Below are positions 11,221-20,344 of a stretch of DNA of 64,000 bases, piece after piece. Every line of letters starts with the position of its first letter. The first letter of the stretch is position 1. Made by a program: the position numbers and the translations under genes. Under the pieces are notes generated by a model that saw nothing but the letters and a program-made list of their open reading frames with translations, made no database searches and was not told where the DNA came from. Source of the stretch: Candidatus Endomicrobiellum siamense (lineage in GTDB: Bacteria > Elusimicrobiota > Endomicrobiia > Endomicrobiales > Endomicrobiaceae); the NCBI GenBank assembly GCA_031268145.1, contig JAIRXS010000030.1:1-64000 (forward strand), in the 5' to 3' direction.

Positions 11221-14200
11221 TTACGCCGCTGACAATATACTACTATAACTCCTTATATCTATCTTCGGTCTCATATCCTCACTCAATTCTAATTTCCTCC
11301 TACCCTCACTTATCTCTGGGATCAACTCTATTATCTTCCTTAGCGCCCCTTCTTCATTTCCCTCTATCCCCATTACCACCAACTCAGGCAACTCTTTATT
11401 CAACTTTACTTCTACTTCCAACTCCGTATTTAACCCCTCCACAAATTCCTCCACCTCTCTCTTATCACCCTTCTCATACTCTATACCTCTTTCTAGACTC
11501 GCCATCAAAGCTTTCCCTAACATTATCTCATGATTCTTATCCATTAACCCTAATTCCTTATTCTTTCTCCTTAACACCTCTGCTACTAACACCCTCTCTA
11601 TTATTCCTTTTACTACCACTTCCATTATCTCTTCTTTATCTTCTCTACCTTCTACCTGCTTTTCTACCTTACTTATATACACCGATATTACATCACTTCC
11701 TTTTTCTGAAAGTTTTAATATCTTTTTTAAATTATCTATTCTAAAACCTTTATTCCTCACCATCTCTTTTATTCCTCCCATTATCTCTTCATTTATTTCC
11801 CCTATATCCTTTATCTCTATATTCCTCACTACTCCTTCTACATGCTCTTTACTTATTCCCCTATTCTTAAATATACTTATCACCTTCTTTATATTTGATA
11901 ACACTCCTATCAATTCCCCTATACTTAACCCCGTCCTACTCTCTTCTATCACTTCCTTCAATTCTGTATTATCTATCAATACCAGTCCTTTGGCTTCCCT
12001 TAAACTCTCTTCCAACTCTCTCTCATTTCTAAACCTCCCTATATCTTCCATCTCTATCCTGCTCCCTAATGCAAAATTACTCAACTCTTTACCCTCTACG
12101 TACCCTGCAAATCCCATTCGTTCATACTCCTTAACTCCCTCTTTTCTCTCTTCTCTTTCCGCCAACATTACATACACTTCCACTCCATCTTTTCTTGCTT
12201 CACTTAAAAACTCCATCACCCTTACATCTTTTATCTCCTCTACCATTTTCTTTACCAAACTCTCTTTTACCACTATCTGTCCATTTCCAATCTTCTGATG
12301 TTGCCTCAAATACTCCTTAAATCCTTCTACATCTTCCACATCATCCAAATTGTGTATTATACTCCTTGCGTATGTGTACCCTTCTGCTTTCTTTATTGCT
12401 CTTAACGTCCCACTAAATTCTAATACCTCTCCCTTCTCCACTTTCTCTTTAAACAACTTATATCCTACCTTTATATTACCATTGTCTGTGTAACTTATCC
12501 CTTCTCCTTCCACTTCTTCCCTATCCCCTATCTCTACTATCCCCTCTATCTCTATGTCCTTTACCTCTATCCCCTTTATACTTGATTCTACCTTCCCCTT
12601 TATTATACCTTTTACCTTCTTACTACTACCCATCTCTCTAACTATATCCCCCATTCCCCTTCCCTCTGCATATACCACTACACCTCTTTTGTACCCACCT
12701 ATCCATAATGTCTCCCCTCCTATGCTTACCCCACTATTCTCAAAATTATATGCCTCTCCTTCTCCTTCTGCCAACTTCTCTCTTATCACATACACAGGCA
12801 TACTTATATCACCATTTACTCCTACTCTTGCCTCCACTCCAAACTCCCTTACCTCCCCTTCCAACTCTCCCTTACTTACTTCATGATACTCTATTAGCAC
12901 TCCTGCTGCACCTTCTTCATCTCCTAACTCAACCTTCCTCTCTTCCTCCTGCCTTATATTCCACTCCACATGCTTTATATAGTTCACCTTTATCACCTCA
13001 TATATCCTTAAACATAAATTTACCCCTGGTATCCTTGAATATGTCACCCCCCAGGCCGCTCTTACCGCTTGCCTTATTTGTCCCAATCCCCTTGTCCTCT
13101 CTTCCTTGCCTCCTTTACCATGCCAACTTAAAAATATCTCCCCAAAACTCGGAAATATACTCGCTAACATTATTAACGGCGCCTCTAATACCGCCGTTAT
13201 CTTTGCCCTCTTACTCTTGCTACTTATACCTAAAAAATTGTATATCCCTCTAAGTATCGGTAACTCTAAAGAAGTAGCATCAGGAACAGGACTAGTAGTA
13301 CTATCACTACTACTACTGCTACTGCTACTATCACTTTGGCTGCTATAAGTACCTTTGAATAAGCCTTGAACATCACTTTTTGTTAGTACTTTGTTTCCCT
13401 TTAAATCATTTAAAAAATCAGAAAATGAATTTTTTAAAATTTCATTATGTATTTTTTTTGAATTCTTTAATGTAAATTCAATAAACTTATCAACCATTTT
13501 ATATTCTGGATCTTTATCACTATATACTCTTGTTTTAAAAAATTCTATGGCAAGTTTTGCAGTAACAAGAAAATTAAACTCTTTATAGTCAGCAATCTCT
13601 ACAGCTCGCAATAAACTCAAAGCATCCACATGTGCCAGTCCTTCCCTGCCAAATCTGATAGTAGAGAGAAACCGTCTCATAATATATCCTATTGGAATAA
13701 AATAACCAATGACGCTAATATGTAAACATTTACTTAGACTAGTAATGAAAAGGATAGGCATACTAACTGCAGCAATACTAATAGGAGGAGTATTTATACT
13801 TTCCAGCCATACTAATTGATTGTAAATACCTTTATTAGATCTCAAGCTGGGAAATAGAGGTAATAAAAGAAGTCTTGGAATAGAAAACGGATTAAGAGAA
13901 AGTACAGAAAATACCTTTCTAACAGACCTTGTAACCATTCCATGAGTTATAGCATCATTAAAAAAACCTTGAATCGTAAAAGCAAAAAATTCATGATACG
14001 TACTATTTATGAAACTATCCTTCAAACCCAAACCTAAAGCTTCTAAATAGTTATGTCCTAATTCGTGAGATATACATTCGCATAATGTCGGAAATGTTTT
14101 TAAAAGTATTTTAGCAAAAATTAGATCAGAGAACCCCGGATTTATCCCATCAGTACCTAAAAACAATGCTTTTGGTATTTTTCCTCGTAAGTTTTTCATC

Positions 14201-15987
14201 TTATTATCCTCTAATAAGAGTCCTTCTATAGTTTTACCCAATATTGAAGTTAATATTAGATCTATTCCTGTTATAAGTGCTCGCAAATTAAAATTGACGC
14301 TACCATCATCACTAATTATAAATTCTTTTTTTCTTATACTATTTAGTGAATCTAAAAATAGCCTCTCCTTTGCATCATGATCAACATCTTTTCCTAAAGC
14401 TCTTAAAAACATATAAGCATATAACTTGTGAGCAATTGTGTATGTACTAGAAGTATGAGTAACAGCAGTACTACTAACAATATCTTGCAAAAAGCTAACA
14501 TTCTTTTTTTTTGCAAAAATTTTAAAGTAGATATGCTCTGATTGATTTAGAGTACTAGTACTAGTACTACTATCTACTTTTTCTGCAATAAGGCTTTCAT
14601 AAATATCTAAATCAGATCTATAGGCTTCTAGCTCTTCTTTCTCTGAACTATTAAGTAGTGGAGGAGACTTGAGAATTTGTAGTCTCTCAGAACTTAGAGT
14701 GTCCAAAGTTTTTGATTCCATATCTGATATTGAAATAGTACCTTTATTATCCTTATCAGCCTTAACATTAACTTTTTGGGTATAACGAAATAATCTTTTT
14801 AATAATAAAGAGATGCCAATGATACTGATGGGTACAAAAAGTAAAAGTTTCCACTCCAACTTTGCTTCAGGATGAGCAATATTATGCTCCACATGCTTAT
14901 TAAACCCTACTTCTATCGCTTTAGTGTACCTGTCTGCTAAACTTTTCCCCATATCATTTAACGCTTCTCTTACTGCTTCTGTTATTGCCAATAATCCCGC
15001 TTGTCTTACCTCATTTTCCTTACCATGCATCCCCAAAAACTTCTCAAAATATCCCCTATCCTCACTCGCCATAAATATGTGCCCTATCTCCACTATCGCT
15101 GTCACCACTGCCCTTGTCTTCTCACCTAACCTACTTATTTCCACTTCCCTACCCAATACCCTAGCAAACAAATACTCCTGCACTCCCCTTGGCATCTTAC
15201 TTATTACTTCTATGCTCACCCCTTCTATCTCCCTTACCCCCTCCCTCCTCCTATACTCGTCTAACTCATATATCAACCCATCTGTGCTCAGTACTCCATT
15301 TACCCCTCTTTCATATGCTATCTTATAAAACCTCTTTACCTGCTCCCTTACTTCTAATATCTTCCCACCTAATACCTCTTCCTTTATTACATTTATAAAT
15401 CTACCTAGCTCCTCCACTTTCTTTGCCTTCTTTGTTCCTTCTTCTTGTCTCCCTAAAATATCCCCCTCCTCTTTTATTACTAATACCCCCTTATCCCCTC
15501 TTTGTATCCTTATCAACTCCCCTTTTGCAAACCTTATCATACCTTCATTATCCTCTAGCTTCGCCACCTCTGCCGTCCCTTCTCCAAACGACTCATTTAT
15601 TGCTATCACCATCTGCCTTATTATTTCCCTACTATACCCTACATCCTTTATTATTTCTATCCCTGCATTTACAAAATATTTTAACCTCTCCATCTTTGGC
15701 ATCTGCGACATTATCGTATAATTTAACGCCTCTTTTAATATCTTAACCTCATCTTTTATTATCCCTCCATATATCTTCTCAGCTCTATCTATGTCTCCTA
15801 TAACATTAGGCGTTATTACTATATTACTTATCCCACTACCCTCTAATATCTTACTCATCCCTTCACTATGATACCCTCCGGTTATCATTATAACTATATC
15901 TTTTGCTCTCCCTAAGCATTCTTCTACTAACTTATTGTCTATCCTATCTTCTTCCTTTATTATTCCTTCCCTCTTGACCCCTCTCAT
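11221..15987 (-). CDS. Giant protein (frame-separated from 15944..17068): end of TIKI/ChaN-like domain, embedded HELGH metalloprotease-like membrane segment, long charged C-terminal region
   Basis: 1588 aa open frame. Starts with 'AKDIVIMITGGYHSEGMSKILEGSGISNIVITP' (terminal motif of TIKI/ChaN-like folds). Contains 'CISHELGHNYLEALGLG'. Coding strand purine-rich except for about 13,230-14,890. Confidence 0.75.
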   Translation of the reverse strand: MRGVKREGIIKEEDRIDNKLVEECLGRAKDIVIMITGGYHSEGMSKILEGSGISNIVITPNVIGDIDRAEKIYGGIIKDEVKILKEALNYTIMSQMPKMERLKYFVNAGIEIIKDVGYSREIIRQMVIAINESFGEGTAEVAKLEDNEGMIRFAKGELIRIQRGDKGVLVIKEEGDILGRQEEGTKKAKKVEELGRFINVIKEEVLGGKILEVREQVKRFYKIAYERGVNGVLSTDGLIYELDEYRRREGVREIEGVSIEVISKMPRGVQEYLFARVLGREVEISRLGEKTRAVVTAIVEIGHIFMASEDRGYFEKFLGMHGKENEVRQAGLLAITEAVREALNDMGKSLADRYTKAIEVGFNKHVEHNIAHPEAKLEWKLLLFVPISIIGISLLLKRLFRYTQKVNVKADKDNKGTISISDMESKTLDTLSSERLQILKSPPLLNSSEKEELEAYRSDLDIYESLIAEKVDSSTSTSTLNQSEHIYFKIFAKKKNVSFLQDIVSSTAVTHTSSTYTIAHKLYAYMFLRALGKDVDHDAKERLFLDSLNSIRKKEFIISDDGSVNFNLRALITGIDLILTSILGKTIEGLLLEDNKMKNLRGKIPKALFLGTDGINPGFSDLIFAKILLKTFPTLCECISHELGHNYLEALGLGLKDSFINSTYHEFFAFTIQGFFNDAITHGMVTRSVRKVFSVLSLNPFSIPRLLLLPLFPSLRSNKGIYNQLVWLESINTPPISIAAVSMPILFITSLSKCLHISVIGYFIPIGYIMRRFLSTIRFGREGLAHVDALSLLRAVEIADYKEFNFLVTAKLAIEFFKTRVYSDKDPEYKMVDKFIEFTLKNSKKIHNEILKNSFSDFLNDLKGNKVLTKSDVQGLFKGTYSSQSDSSSSSSSSDSTTSPVPDATSLELPILRGIYNFLGISSKSKRAKITAVLEAPLIMLASIFPSFGEIFLSWHGKGGKEERTRGLGQIRQAVRAAWGVTYSRIPGVNLCLRIYEVIKVNYIKHVEWNIRQEEERKVELGDEEGAAGVLIEYHEVSKGELEGEVREFGVEARVGVNGDISMPVYVIREKLAEGEGEAYNFENSGVSIGGETLWIGGYKRGVVVYAEGRGMGDIVREMGSSKKVKGIIKGKVESSIKGIEVKDIEIEGIVEIGDREEVEGEGISYTDNGNIKVGYKLFKEKVEKGEVLEFSGTLRAIKKAEGYTYARSIIHNLDDVEDVEGFKEYLRQHQKIGNGQIVVKESLVKKMVEEIKDVRVMEFLSEARKDGVEVYVMLAEREERKEGVKEYERMGFAGYVEGKELSNFALGSRIEMEDIGRFRNERELEESLREAKGLVLIDNTELKEVIEESRTGLSIGELIGVLSNIKKVISIFKNRGISKEHVEGVVRNIEIKDIGEINEEIMGGIKEMVRNKGFRIDNLKKILKLSEKGSDVISVYISKVEKQVEGREDKEEIMEVVVKGIIERVLVAEVLRRKNKELGLMDKNHEIMLGKALMASLERGIEYEKGDKREVEEFVEGLNTELEVEVKLNKELPELVVMGIEGNEEGALRKIIELIPEISEGRRKLELSEDMRPKIDIRSYSSILSAA

Positions 15988-17068
15988 ATGCTTCCCTCAC
16001 CTTCTCTATCAATTCTCTCTCTTCTTTGACCATCTCTATTGGATTTATCTGACTTCCTATCTCATTGCTCCTTATAAACGCTTCTAAATTCTCATACCTA
16101 TTTGATACCTCTATACCATATATCTTGCACATCTGTCTTAAATACATGCATAATAACGATACTTCTTTACCATTATCTGTCTTTTCCATCAATTTCTTAT
16201 ATACATAATACGGCACTTTTCCCTTCACTTCTTTTAGTAATCCTTCCAACTCTATACTAACTTCCTTTTCTTTTATCCTTAAATCTTTACCTAGTAACAC
16301 TTTATACTTGCTTATATTCGCATATTCTTCTTTATTTATCGGTAATATGTTGCTATATTTCTCAGGCATCGCGTTTATTAGTTCTATATGTTTATTTAAT
16401 ATCCCATAAAATCTCTCTGCTTTTATCTTATTTTCCCTATACCTCTTTACCTCATCATTAAACTTTCTAGAATTTTTATTGCTATATTTATCTACAAGAT
16501 ATTTTACCTGCCTTCCTACTTTCTTTAATACCTCTTTATACCTCCCCTGATTTTCTAATATATACCCTAATCTCTTTATATTCTCTTTATGCTTATCTTC
16601 CTCCTCTAACCCATAAAGCATTTCTTCTTTCCTATTCTTTACTGCGTAATACTCCCCTCCACTTAATTTCCCTTCCCTCAACAACTTCTCTACCATCTTC
16701 TCTCTATATAACTTATTCCTTATTCCTTCTAACCACTCCACATTTATCCTCTCATACCCTCCTTCTACTAATATCCCTCTTACTCTATACTTCTTACTTA
16801 ACACTTCTATTATCTTCTCTATGTTCCTTTGCACTCCCTCATGACTGTGCAAATCCTGTATCTGTACTACCACATCCCCTCTTAATCCATTATCACTTAC
16901 TTTTGTTACTTTCCCGTATTCACTCGCTATTATTGGCCCATCATTTAGTATATCTCCTACATCTTTATTAATAACTTCCGCCTTCCCACCTCTATTATCT
17001 TTTTCTCCCTTTGCATACGCTATATCTTTACATACTACACTCACCATTATACTTATCACTATTATCAC
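15944..17068 (-). CDS. N-terminal part of the giant exported protein; TIKI/TraB/ChaN/EreA-like domain
   Basis: 374 aa from a GTG start. 'VVVQIQDLHSHEGVQRNIEKIIEVL...RGILVEGGYE...GEYYAVKNRKEEMLYGLEEE'. Signal-peptide-like N-terminus (VVSVIIVISIMVSVVCKDIAYA). Intended start is probably ATG at 17110-17112 (see findings). Confidence 0.7.
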   Translation of the reverse strand: MIIVISIMVSVVCKDIAYAKGEKDNRGGKAEVINKDVGDILNDGPIIASEYGKVTKVSDNGLRGDVVVQIQDLHSHEGVQRNIEKIIEVLSKKYRVRGILVEGGYERINVEWLEGIRNKLYREKMVEKLLREGKLSGGEYYAVKNRKEEMLYGLEEEDKHKENIKRLGYILENQGRYKEVLKKVGRQVKYLVDKYSNKNSRKFNDEVKRYRENKIKAERFYGILNKHIELINAMPEKYSNILPINKEEYANISKYKVLLGKDLRIKEKEVSIELEGLLKEVKGKVPYYVYKKLMEKTDNGKEVSLLCMYLRQMCKIYGIEVSNRYENLEAFIRSNEIGSQINPIEMVKEERELIEKVREAYERGQEGRNNKGRR

Positions 17069-17090
17069 ACTTACAACTTTCTTAAACTCT

Positions 17091-17105
17091 ACTATACTAT
17101 ACTAT
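17091..17105 (-). repeat. (ATAGT)x3 pentanucleotide tandem repeat at the translation start of the giant gene
   Basis: Plus strand ACTATACTATACTAT. On the minus strand: AAAAGGAGTAGCA-ATG-GAA-T-(ATAGT)3-AGAGTTTAAGAAAG. Confidence 0.9.
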
Positions 17106-17112
17106 ATTCCAT

Positions 17113-17125
17113 TGCTACTCCTTTT
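17113..17125 (-). promoter_or_regulatory. Shine-Dalgarno AAAAGGAG five nt upstream of ATG (17112-17110)
   Basis: Minus strand 'aaaaggagtagcaatggaa'. Confidence 0.7.
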
Positions 17126-17230
17126 ACTTAGTTTATTATTCCAAACCTTTACAACTACAACAGAAAAAAAAAGTATTTTTATCTAAAATATCTAATCATT
17201 GATTTATCTCTTAATAGTATCGGCGTGTTA

Positions 17231-17290
17231 ACTTGACTTGTTTTGAATTGAATTTAGTTGCTTTGAGTTGCACTGAGTTGATCTGATTAG
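17231..17290. repeat. Imperfect 10-bp tandem repeat, consensus nnTTGAGTTG (minus: CAACTCAAnn)
   Basis: acttgacttg|ttttgaattg|aatttagttg|ctttgagttg|cactgagttg|atctgattag. Confidence 0.65.
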
Positions 17291-17609
17291 TACATCACTG
17301 AAAATCTGGATTGTATCTAAATGTGGAAAAATTATTATGTATTATTCTTTCTAATTTGTCTCCTATTTTATATCTGAGCATTTATAAAATAACAAACATA
17401 TTTACCCCCTATTGCTTTTGCAATCTATATTATTACTAATTTTTTTCTTATTTTTGAATACAAATAAAACTTAATAACAAACCTAAAAACCTTTGCTGTA
17501 TTAATCCTTCTCCGAAAAAACTTAGCTATCTATACAAAAAAACCACATTGATTTTACATATATTTCACATCACTAAGAAATAAAATCTCTTAACGATAGG
17601 GAATAATAA

Positions 17610-19598
17610 TTAAATTAATTCTGATGGCATAATTTCTATTACAATAAAAGTACCTGAAGAATGTTTAATATTTTCTATAAATTTTGAAAGCTTTAATATA
17701 TTCTCTCTTTTACCTTTGATTATTATATATTTTCTAAAAAAATTATTTAGTTTTGCTATGTATGCTGATACTGGTCCTAAAAAACTTAATTCCAATTTAT
17801 AACTTTCATTTAAGTTTTTAATTAAATAGAAAAGTTTTTGAGCGTCCTCTTCCACTATTTTTTCACTTTTACTTTTAATAGAAAGTCGTGCAATGTCGCA
17901 ATACGGAGGATAATTTAACTTTCTCCTTTGCTCTATTTCCATATTATAAAAAGAAATAAAATCATGATTTTTTGCACACTCTATTGCATAATGCGAACCA
18001 TGATTTGTTTGAACTATAACAGTTCCTTTGGAATCTCCACGACCGCTACGCCCTGAAACTTGTGTTATAAGTTGGAATGTTCTTTCTACAGATTTAAAAC
18101 TAGGCAAGTATAAAGATGTATCTGCGTCTACAACACAAACCAAATTTACTTTAGGAAAGTCAAACCCTTTTGCAATCATCTGCGTACCAATTAATATGTC
18201 AAACTCCAGATTTTTTATACCGTTATAAGCTATATCATAATTTTTTTTTGAAGTCGCTGTATCACCATCAAGTCTAAAAATTCTTGCATTAGGAAAAAGT
18301 TTTTTTAATTCATCTTCAACTTTTTGAGTACCTGTTCCAAACACTGTTATATCTCTACAATTGCATATTGAGCAAGTTATAGGTAAATTTTTAGTTGTTC
18401 CGCAATAATGACATTTTAAATTATCAGGATTCCTATGAAAAACCATAGATATAGAGCACTTCGGACATTGATAAACATTGCCGCATTTCCTGCACATTAT
18501 AGTAGGAGAATATCCTCTACGATTTAAAAAAATTATTGTTTGTTCTTTCCTAGCAATTGTATCTGATATTGCTTGCACTGTTTCAGGAATAAACAAACTA
18601 GATTTAAACCTATCTTTCAAAGATATAATTTTAATTTCTGGTAAACTTTTTTGACCTATACGTTCTTTCATCTCTATTAAAGTAATTTCATTATCTAAAG
18701 CACCTTTATAAGTTTCTAATGATGGCGTAGCAGAACCAAATATAACCACACTATTGTTGTACTTTGCTCTCCATTTTGCTATTTCTCTAGCATCATAAGA
18801 CGGTTTTTGTTCTTGTTTGTACGTATGTTCGTGTTCTTCATCAATAATTATAAGGCCTAAATTTTTAAAAGGCGCAAAGATTGCAGATCTTGCACCAAGC
18901 ATAACTTTAATTTTATCGCTACGTGCTTTCAGAAACAGCTGGTATTTTACCGTGTCGCTTATACTGCTGTGCCAAACTCCCAAACTTTCCCCAAACCTAT
19001 TTGCCATAACATTAACAAATTGCGTTGTAAGAGAAATTTCAGGTATAAGCATTATTGCGTTTTTACCTATTTCTAAAGTTTTCTGTATAGTTTTCATATA
19101 AACCTCTGTTTTCCCTGAAGCTGTAACGCCATGAATTAAAAAACAAGAATTTACATTCTTTTCTAATGAGGAATTTATTAAAGATACAGCGTTTGATTGC
19201 CAAAAATTTAAAGAATGTTCTTTACAAATATTTTTATCTTTAGAATTTTTAGGTTTCAATTCCCTTTTAGGAACTTTCATTGAAATAGGCACAACAGCCG
19301 CTAATGCCTCTCCAAAAGAACAAACATAATTATTTGCAATATAATTTGTTAGTTCATAAATTTCTTGTGTAATTAGAGGTTCTTTGTCTAAAACTTCAAT
19401 AATTGTCTTAAAATTTATGTTTGATATATTGTCTGAATTTATATTTTTTAAAGCAATTATATATCCAGTTAAAATTCTATTTGCAAAAGAAATTTTTACT
19501 CTTTTGCCTACAAAATTTTGAGGGTCTACATTTTCTAAAGGTAAATAATAAAATGTTTTATTTAAAGGTATGGGAAGAACAATCTCTAAAACAATCAT
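17610..19598 (-). CDS. priA: Primosomal protein N' (replication restart helicase PriA)
   Basis: 662 aa; GVTASGKTEVY, DEEHEHTYKQ, CxxC zinc-finger pairs (CRKCGNVYQCPKC), GTQMIAKGFDFP. Confidence 0.95.
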   Translation of the reverse strand: MIVLEIVLPIPLNKTFYYLPLENVDPQNFVGKRVKISFANRILTGYIIALKNINSDNISNINFKTIIEVLDKEPLITQEIYELTNYIANNYVCSFGEALAAVVPISMKVPKRELKPKNSKDKNICKEHSLNFWQSNAVSLINSSLEKNVNSCFLIHGVTASGKTEVYMKTIQKTLEIGKNAIMLIPEISLTTQFVNVMANRFGESLGVWHSSISDTVKYQLFLKARSDKIKVMLGARSAIFAPFKNLGLIIIDEEHEHTYKQEQKPSYDAREIAKWRAKYNNSVVIFGSATPSLETYKGALDNEITLIEMKERIGQKSLPEIKIISLKDRFKSSLFIPETVQAISDTIARKEQTIIFLNRRGYSPTIMCRKCGNVYQCPKCSISMVFHRNPDNLKCHYCGTTKNLPITCSICNCRDITVFGTGTQKVEDELKKLFPNARIFRLDGDTATSKKNYDIAYNGIKNLEFDILIGTQMIAKGFDFPKVNLVCVVDADTSLYLPSFKSVERTFQLITQVSGRSGRGDSKGTVIVQTNHGSHYAIECAKNHDFISFYNMEIEQRRKLNYPPYCDIARLSIKSKSEKIVEEDAQKLFYLIKNLNESYKLELSFLGPVSAYIAKLNNFFRKYIIIKGKRENILKLSKFIENIKHSSGTFIVIEIMPSELI

Positions 19599-20344
19599 AT
19601 TTCACCAGTAGACAAAAAATGCATAACTTTTTTCATATCTTCCCAGACAAACTTTTTTAAACCAGGATTACGGAGCAATGCCGCAGGATGATATGTAGGT
19701 ATAAGTTTAATTTTCTTATACTCTTGTATTGTACCTCTTATTCTACTTATTGGTTCTTCATTATTTAAAAGACCTTTAGTAGAAGAAGCGCCCAAAGTAA
19801 CAATAATTTTAGGGTTTATAATACTTATTTGCATATCTAAATACTCTTTACAAACCTGCATCTCTAAAGGTGTTGGAGGTCTATCATTGCCTCTTTGCTC
19901 TGGATTTGAAGGATCTATCATAGGATGGCATTTAACAATATTTGCTATGTATACAGTATCTCTAGTTCTACCCATTGCTTCAATAATTTTAGTTAAAAGT
20001 TGACCTGCCTTCCCAACAAACGGCTCTCCTCTGTGGTCTTCATCATATCCTGGACCTTCTCCAACAAACATTAAGTCCGCATTTGCAAACCCCTCTCCAA
20101 ACACAGTATTTAAGCGTGTTTTACCTAAGGGACACTTAACACAACTTGTTACTTGCTGTCTTAAATTATCCAGTTCTTCATTAGTAGTTAAAGATTTTTT
20201 TGTAAAAGTCTGTTGTTTCTCTAAAGGTGTATTATCTTTAAGAGTTCGATTAGTCTTATAAACTTCTGTTTCTTGCCAATTAAAGTATTCTTCAATGGTC
20301 GTTTTTGCAAGGACTAATACTTTTAAATATTCTGACTGTTTCAT
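19595..20344 (-). CDS. Uracil-DNA glycosylase family 4 (Fe-S type)
   Basis: 249 aa; '[33 protein letters not shown]' and 'YHPAALLRN'. Confidence 0.9.
   Translation of the reverse strand: MKQSEYLKVLVLAKTTIEEYFNWQETEVYKTNRTLKDNTPLEKQQTFTKKSLTTNEELDNLRQQVTSCVKCPLGKTRLNTVFGEGFANADLMFVGEGPGYDEDHRGEPFVGKAGQLLTKIIEAMGRTRDTVYIANIVKCHPMIDPSNPEQRGNDRPPTPLEMQVCKEYLDMQISIINPKIIVTLGASSTKGLLNNEEPISRIRGTIQEYKKIKLIPTYHPAALLRNPGLKKFVWEDMKKVMHFLSTGEI

Noticed and set aside
13290-13345. AGT/AGC trinucleotide Ser tract as a phase-variable repeat
   Set aside because: Unit is 3 bp, so length changes stay in frame; more likely a flexible linker.
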